DNA from: XYA12-FULL-58-9 sp001798605
GTDB lineage: Bacteria > Myxococcota > XYA12-FULL-58-9
Assembly: GCA_036736205.1 (NCBI GenBank)
Contig: DAINMX010000134.1
Span: forward strand, 1 to 16,855
Direction: 5' to 3'
DNA length: 16,855 bases
The notes below the pieces were generated by a model. It did no database searches. It was not told the DNA's origin and saw nothing but the letters and a program-made list of their open reading frames with translations. Position numbers and translations under genes: made by a program. Numbering within the stretch: position 1 is the first letter of the stretch; the number at the start of each line of letters is the position of its first letter. Of the stretch, positions 14,838 through 16,855 are shown one piece after another.

Positions 14838-14880
14838 TGGATATATTCTATTTGATCCACGGTCAAGAACATTATTGTGA
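14838..14880 (-). promoter_or_regulatory. Candidate promoter of the MerR-like gene
   Basis: On the minus strand TTGACC (matching -35) is followed 15 nt later by TATATC (near -10), then 8 nt to the ATG. The -35 side lies in an imperfect inverted repeat TTGATCCACGGTCAA, a possible autoregulatory operator. The spacing is shorter than the 17-bp optimum, so this is tentative. Confidence 0.3.
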
Positions 14881-14981
14881 GGAGATTATCGATTAGATCG
14901 CTGAGAAAGGCTTTCTCGTCGACGATCTGGATGTCGTCGCCGATTCTCTGCACGTGCGGGTGGATGGGTCCTTCCATGACT

Positions 14982-15004
14982 GTTGGGTTGCTCACACACC
15001 CAAC
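14982..15004. other. Stem-loop (7-bp stem, 9-nt loop) downstream of the unknown-function gene
   Basis: GTTGGGT and ACCCAAC arms flank a 9-nt loop, about 40 bp after the stop of the 200-residue gene. No T run follows on either strand, so it is at best a weak or factor-assisted terminator. Confidence 0.3.
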
Positions 15005-15042
15005 TGCTTGACTGTTTCAGTAGTTTGTTTTGACGACCTTCA

Positions 15043-15645
15043 TCACGCCATTTGGGGAACCACCATGGCTCGCATATTCTTCTCCCATGTGTGCGGCACC
15101 GTGCGGCCAATCTGTGCCCCACACCATTTCATATGGTAGAGGAGACCACTGACGGCACCAGCATTACCTTCGGCTGCACTTTTTTCGATGAGCTCTTTGG
15201 TTTCGTTGAATTTCTTCGCATACTGTTTCTTGAGGTGCAAGCGCACGGAGGCAAGGACGGTGTTAGGGACCACGACGTTCATTTCCTCGGCCTTGTGGCG
15301 GATCGCATCAATGGCTTTGTCGATGTTTGAGTGATAGAGATGTCCAATTTGCCGAACAGTCTTGATCTCGTCATTCACTGCGTCAGACCGACTTCGGAGG
15401 GAATTTAGAACATTGTCGATGACCCAATCAACGCGAGGATGGAGGGTCACGTCAATCTTCTGTTTGATCTCAATTAGCCGCTCTTGGAAATGTGACATCT
15501 CCGTGCGCGTCAAAGGGTCCGTGAATGCAGCAGAAATCTTCTTCTTCGTTGGCTGGCTGCTGCCCTCAAGCTGACTGCTCGCGTCTTCGATGATCTTGAG
15601 CATCTCAGGACTGACAGAAATTGGATTCAATCTGGCTTGTATCAT
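15043..15645 (-). CDS. Protein of unknown function (200 aa, helical)
   Basis: I do not recognise this family. The start is set by GGGAGG 5 nt before the ATG at 15645. An upstream in-frame ATG at 15702 has no Shine-Dalgarno. The product is predominantly helical and charged: about residues 45-70 (LTRTEMSHFQERLIEIKQKI) and 100-160 look amphipathic or coiled-coil, followed by SAAEGNAGAVSGLLYHMKW and a basic C-terminus. There is no signal peptide and no transmembrane helix. Its base composition looks nearer 52-55 percent GC in the lines I sampled, lower than its neighbours, which could mean recent acquisition. It stands alone, with about 200 bp on each side, so context gives no function. Confidence 0.7.
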   Translation of the reverse strand: MIQARLNPISVSPEMLKIIEDASSQLEGSSQPTKKKISAAFTDPLTRTEMSHFQERLIEIKQKIDVTLHPRVDWVIDNVLNSLRSRSDAVNDEIKTVRQIGHLYHSNIDKAIDAIRHKAEEMNVVVPNTVLASVRLHLKKQYAKKFNETKELIEKSAAEGNAGAVSGLLYHMKWCGAQIGRTVPHTWEKNMRAMVVPQMA

Positions 15646-15702
15646 GGCGGCCTCCCGCAATGCGCACAACCCACGCAATAGAATGGCGGTTGTGACGTTC
15701 AT

Positions 15703-15849
15703 TTAGCTTATCGGCCGTTTAGGTCGGATGGTGCTTAAATGCGCACATTCCTATCCTGGCGGGAAGCCAACGAAGACCCACGGGGGTTGCGAGCGAACAC
15801 GCAATGAGAGCGCGGTGGAAGAACCTGGAAATCGCCACTCGGGTAGACG
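15703..15849. other. Intergenic region between universal stress protein and unknown-function gene
   Basis: About 147 bp (more if the 15645 start is right). No gene, clear promoter or terminator hairpin was recognised. Confidence 0.3.
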
Positions 15850-16302
15850 TCAGTGAACAACCATCACTGCACAGCTGGCCATGCGCACCACCCTCTCGGT
15901 AACACTGCCCAGAATAAATCGCTCAAGGCCCGTGCGCCCATGGGTCCCCAACACCACTACCTCGATTTCGTGCTCGCCAATGAAATGGAGGATCTGTCCA
16001 GCGGGATTGCCCTCGAACGCATGGCACTGTACGCCGACCCCAGCCTTGGCCGCGGCAGGTGGAATCAACGCCTTCAGCGCCTTGGTCGCCTCGGCCACAA
16101 CCCGTTCCAGTTCTTCTGGCTCCCATACTGCCTTTGACACATAGTGCGCATACATGGGATTCGGCATGGCTGGCGCGTCCAGAACATGCGCCAGGTGTAC
16201 GGTGTCACCAGGAACATGGACCAACCCGAAAGCCATTTCCACAGCCCGATTGCCAACATCTGAAAAATCTGTACAAGCGAGAATCCGTGCAAATTGTTTC
16301 AC
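15850..16302 (-). CDS. Universal stress protein (UspA family)
   Basis: Single-domain cytoplasmic nucleotide-binding stress protein, 150 residues, the usual family length. It opens with ARILACTDFSDVGNRAVEMA, the Usp strand-loop with the Asp that contacts ATP, and ends with the ATP-binding signature GTHGRTGLERFILGSVTERV and the closing CAVMVV strand. The G-2X-G-9X-G(S/T) spacing is intact, so it is probably of the ATP-binding subgroup. I use GTG at 16302, which has GGGGTG about 5 nt upstream. The frame is open to 16443, but the extra 47 residues do not resemble a Usp and would start with TTG. Likely expressed in stress or stationary phase, by analogy only. Confidence 0.92.
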   Translation of the reverse strand: MKQFARILACTDFSDVGNRAVEMAFGLVHVPGDTVHLAHVLDAPAMPNPMYAHYVSKAVWEPEELERVVAEATKALKALIPPAAAKAGVGVQCHAFEGNPAGQILHFIGEHEIEVVVLGTHGRTGLERFILGSVTERVVRMASCAVMVVH

Positions 16303-16396
16303 AATCACACCCCAGGGTTTGTTTCCGTTTTTGTGGCACGAAGCCAGCAGCTTGTCCAGCGGTGTTCGCGAGCCGCCAACAGGCACCCACGGATCT

Positions 16397-16639
16397 TTAT
16401 GGCCGACAAAGAAGCGCACCAAGGACGGTTCCATCTCGTGCAAGACGGATTGCTAGATTGCTCGCGAAACGGTCTGGAGGATAAGAAGCAAGAAACTCCG
16501 CTCGTTCCCGTGCCAGCTGCGCCAGTCGTCGCCTCACCCGAGCTTGGCTCTCGACCGCCCGGAAGTCCTCTGTCGACAAATCCTCCGCCAGGAACCGTTC
16601 CAGCCAGAGATCGGAGATGCCATCATGCCCAGTGTTCAT
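16397..16639 (-). CDS. Short anti-sigma-like protein or truncated remnant
   Basis: An 80-residue reading frame starting MNTGHDGISDLWLERFLAED and continuing with helical, Arg/Glu-rich sequence to FLASYPPDRFASNLAIRLAR. This pattern (SD-x-LER-(F/Y)-L-A-x-D-L, later YPPDRFA) resembles, from memory, the N-terminal module of myxobacterial anti-sigma-like membrane proteins, in which a transmembrane helix and a larger domain follow. Here the frame stops after RDGTVLGALLCRP with no transmembrane helix, and neither other frame restores one. It may be a small functional protein or a decayed gene. The start has only a weak Shine-Dalgarno. No sigma factor gene is visible upstream before the window ends. 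Confidence 0.45.
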   Translation of the reverse strand: MNTGHDGISDLWLERFLAEDLSTEDFRAVESQARVRRRLAQLARERAEFLASYPPDRFASNLAIRLARDGTVLGALLCRP

Positions 16640-16855
16640 CTCGTTATCGCCATGCGGCCTTGCCAGACCCGAGCTGCTCCAAGGGAAACGGACACGAAAA
16701 GTTTGTCGTGTGAGCGTTGGAGAATGTGAAGCGACTCCCAATTTGGAGAATTCCGTTGTCGGCACCATCCACAGAGGCGGCAACCTGGGCGGCGGGGGAT
16801 GACTTGGATGACTTGCGCGGCGGAGACGCGCCTGGTTAAGTGCCGAGACTCTAAG
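16640..16855. other. Right-end region without a recognised gene
   Basis: No convincing coding sequence on either strand in these 216 bp. The only structure noted is a short tandem copy of GGATGACTT near 16797. It may contain the promoter of the small gene at 16639. Confidence 0.3.

Noticed and set aside
14886..15122. 78-residue minus-strand open frame overlapping the end of the unknown-function gene
   Set aside because: Arg/Ser/Pro-rich, no Shine-Dalgarno, overlaps a better supported gene in another frame.
16303..16443. N-terminal extension of the universal stress protein
   Set aside because: Adds 47 residues unlike any Usp and would start at TTG without a Shine-Dalgarno; GTG 16302 is better supported.

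Overview
The window reads as a draft-genome contig from a moderately GC-rich Gram-negative bacterium, most likely of the Myxococcota or wider deltaproteobacterial type. The taxonomic hints are (i) a sigma-region-4-only DNA-binding protein with a Cys-rich segment next to a MerR-like regulator, (ii) a large TPR protein that starts with an MJ0042-type zinc ribbon, and (iii) a cytochrome b with a C-terminal cytochrome c domain. This placement is from memory of protein families, not from a search. A run of exactly 100 N (13489-13588) is a scaffold gap inside a tandem repeat.

Layout. Positions 1-969 (+) hold the 3' part of a cytochrome b/c fusion gene of a bc-type respiratory complex. Everything else is on the minus strand and converges on it. 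Read in transcription order (high to low coordinates), there is a short anti-sigma-like fragment (16639-16397), a universal stress protein (16302-15850), a 200-residue protein of unknown function (15645-15043), a MerR-like regulator (14831-14331), a sigma-region-4-like DNA-binding protein (14213-13713), the 9-bp repeat array with the assembly gap (13434-13643), and a 917-residue zinc-ribbon/TPR membrane protein (13385-10632). A polysaccharide locus follows: a GT2 glycosyltransferase, a GT4 glycosyltransferase, dTDP-glucose 4,6-dehydratase, a second GT4 glycosyltransferase, a WcaJ-type polyprenyl glycosylphosphotransferase, a DegT-type sugar aminotransferase, a Gfo/Idh/MocA sugar dehydrogenase and a second polyprenyl glycosylphosphotransferase (ending at 1009).

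How it fits together. The glycosylphosphotransferases would load the first sugar phosphate onto undecaprenyl phosphate. The GT2 and GT4 enzymes would extend the lipid-linked oligosaccharide. RmlB would supply a dTDP-4-keto-6-deoxyhexose, and the dehydrogenase/aminotransferase pair an amino sugar. The locus has two initiating transferases but no flippase, polymerase, chain-length regulator or ABC exporter, so export functions must be encoded elsewhere. The TPR protein sits at the head of the locus and may be a structural or assembly partner.

Points worth a second look: a tandemly repeated ribosome-binding/start module in front of the dehydratase gene with a mutated start codon in the second copy; a perfect 16-bp palindrome at the WcaJ/aminotransferase junction; the 9-bp minisatellite upstream of the TPR gene; and the unusual architecture of the TPR protein. 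I found no tRNA, rRNA, CRISPR array, transposase or phage gene. No radically new system is demonstrable from sequence alone.
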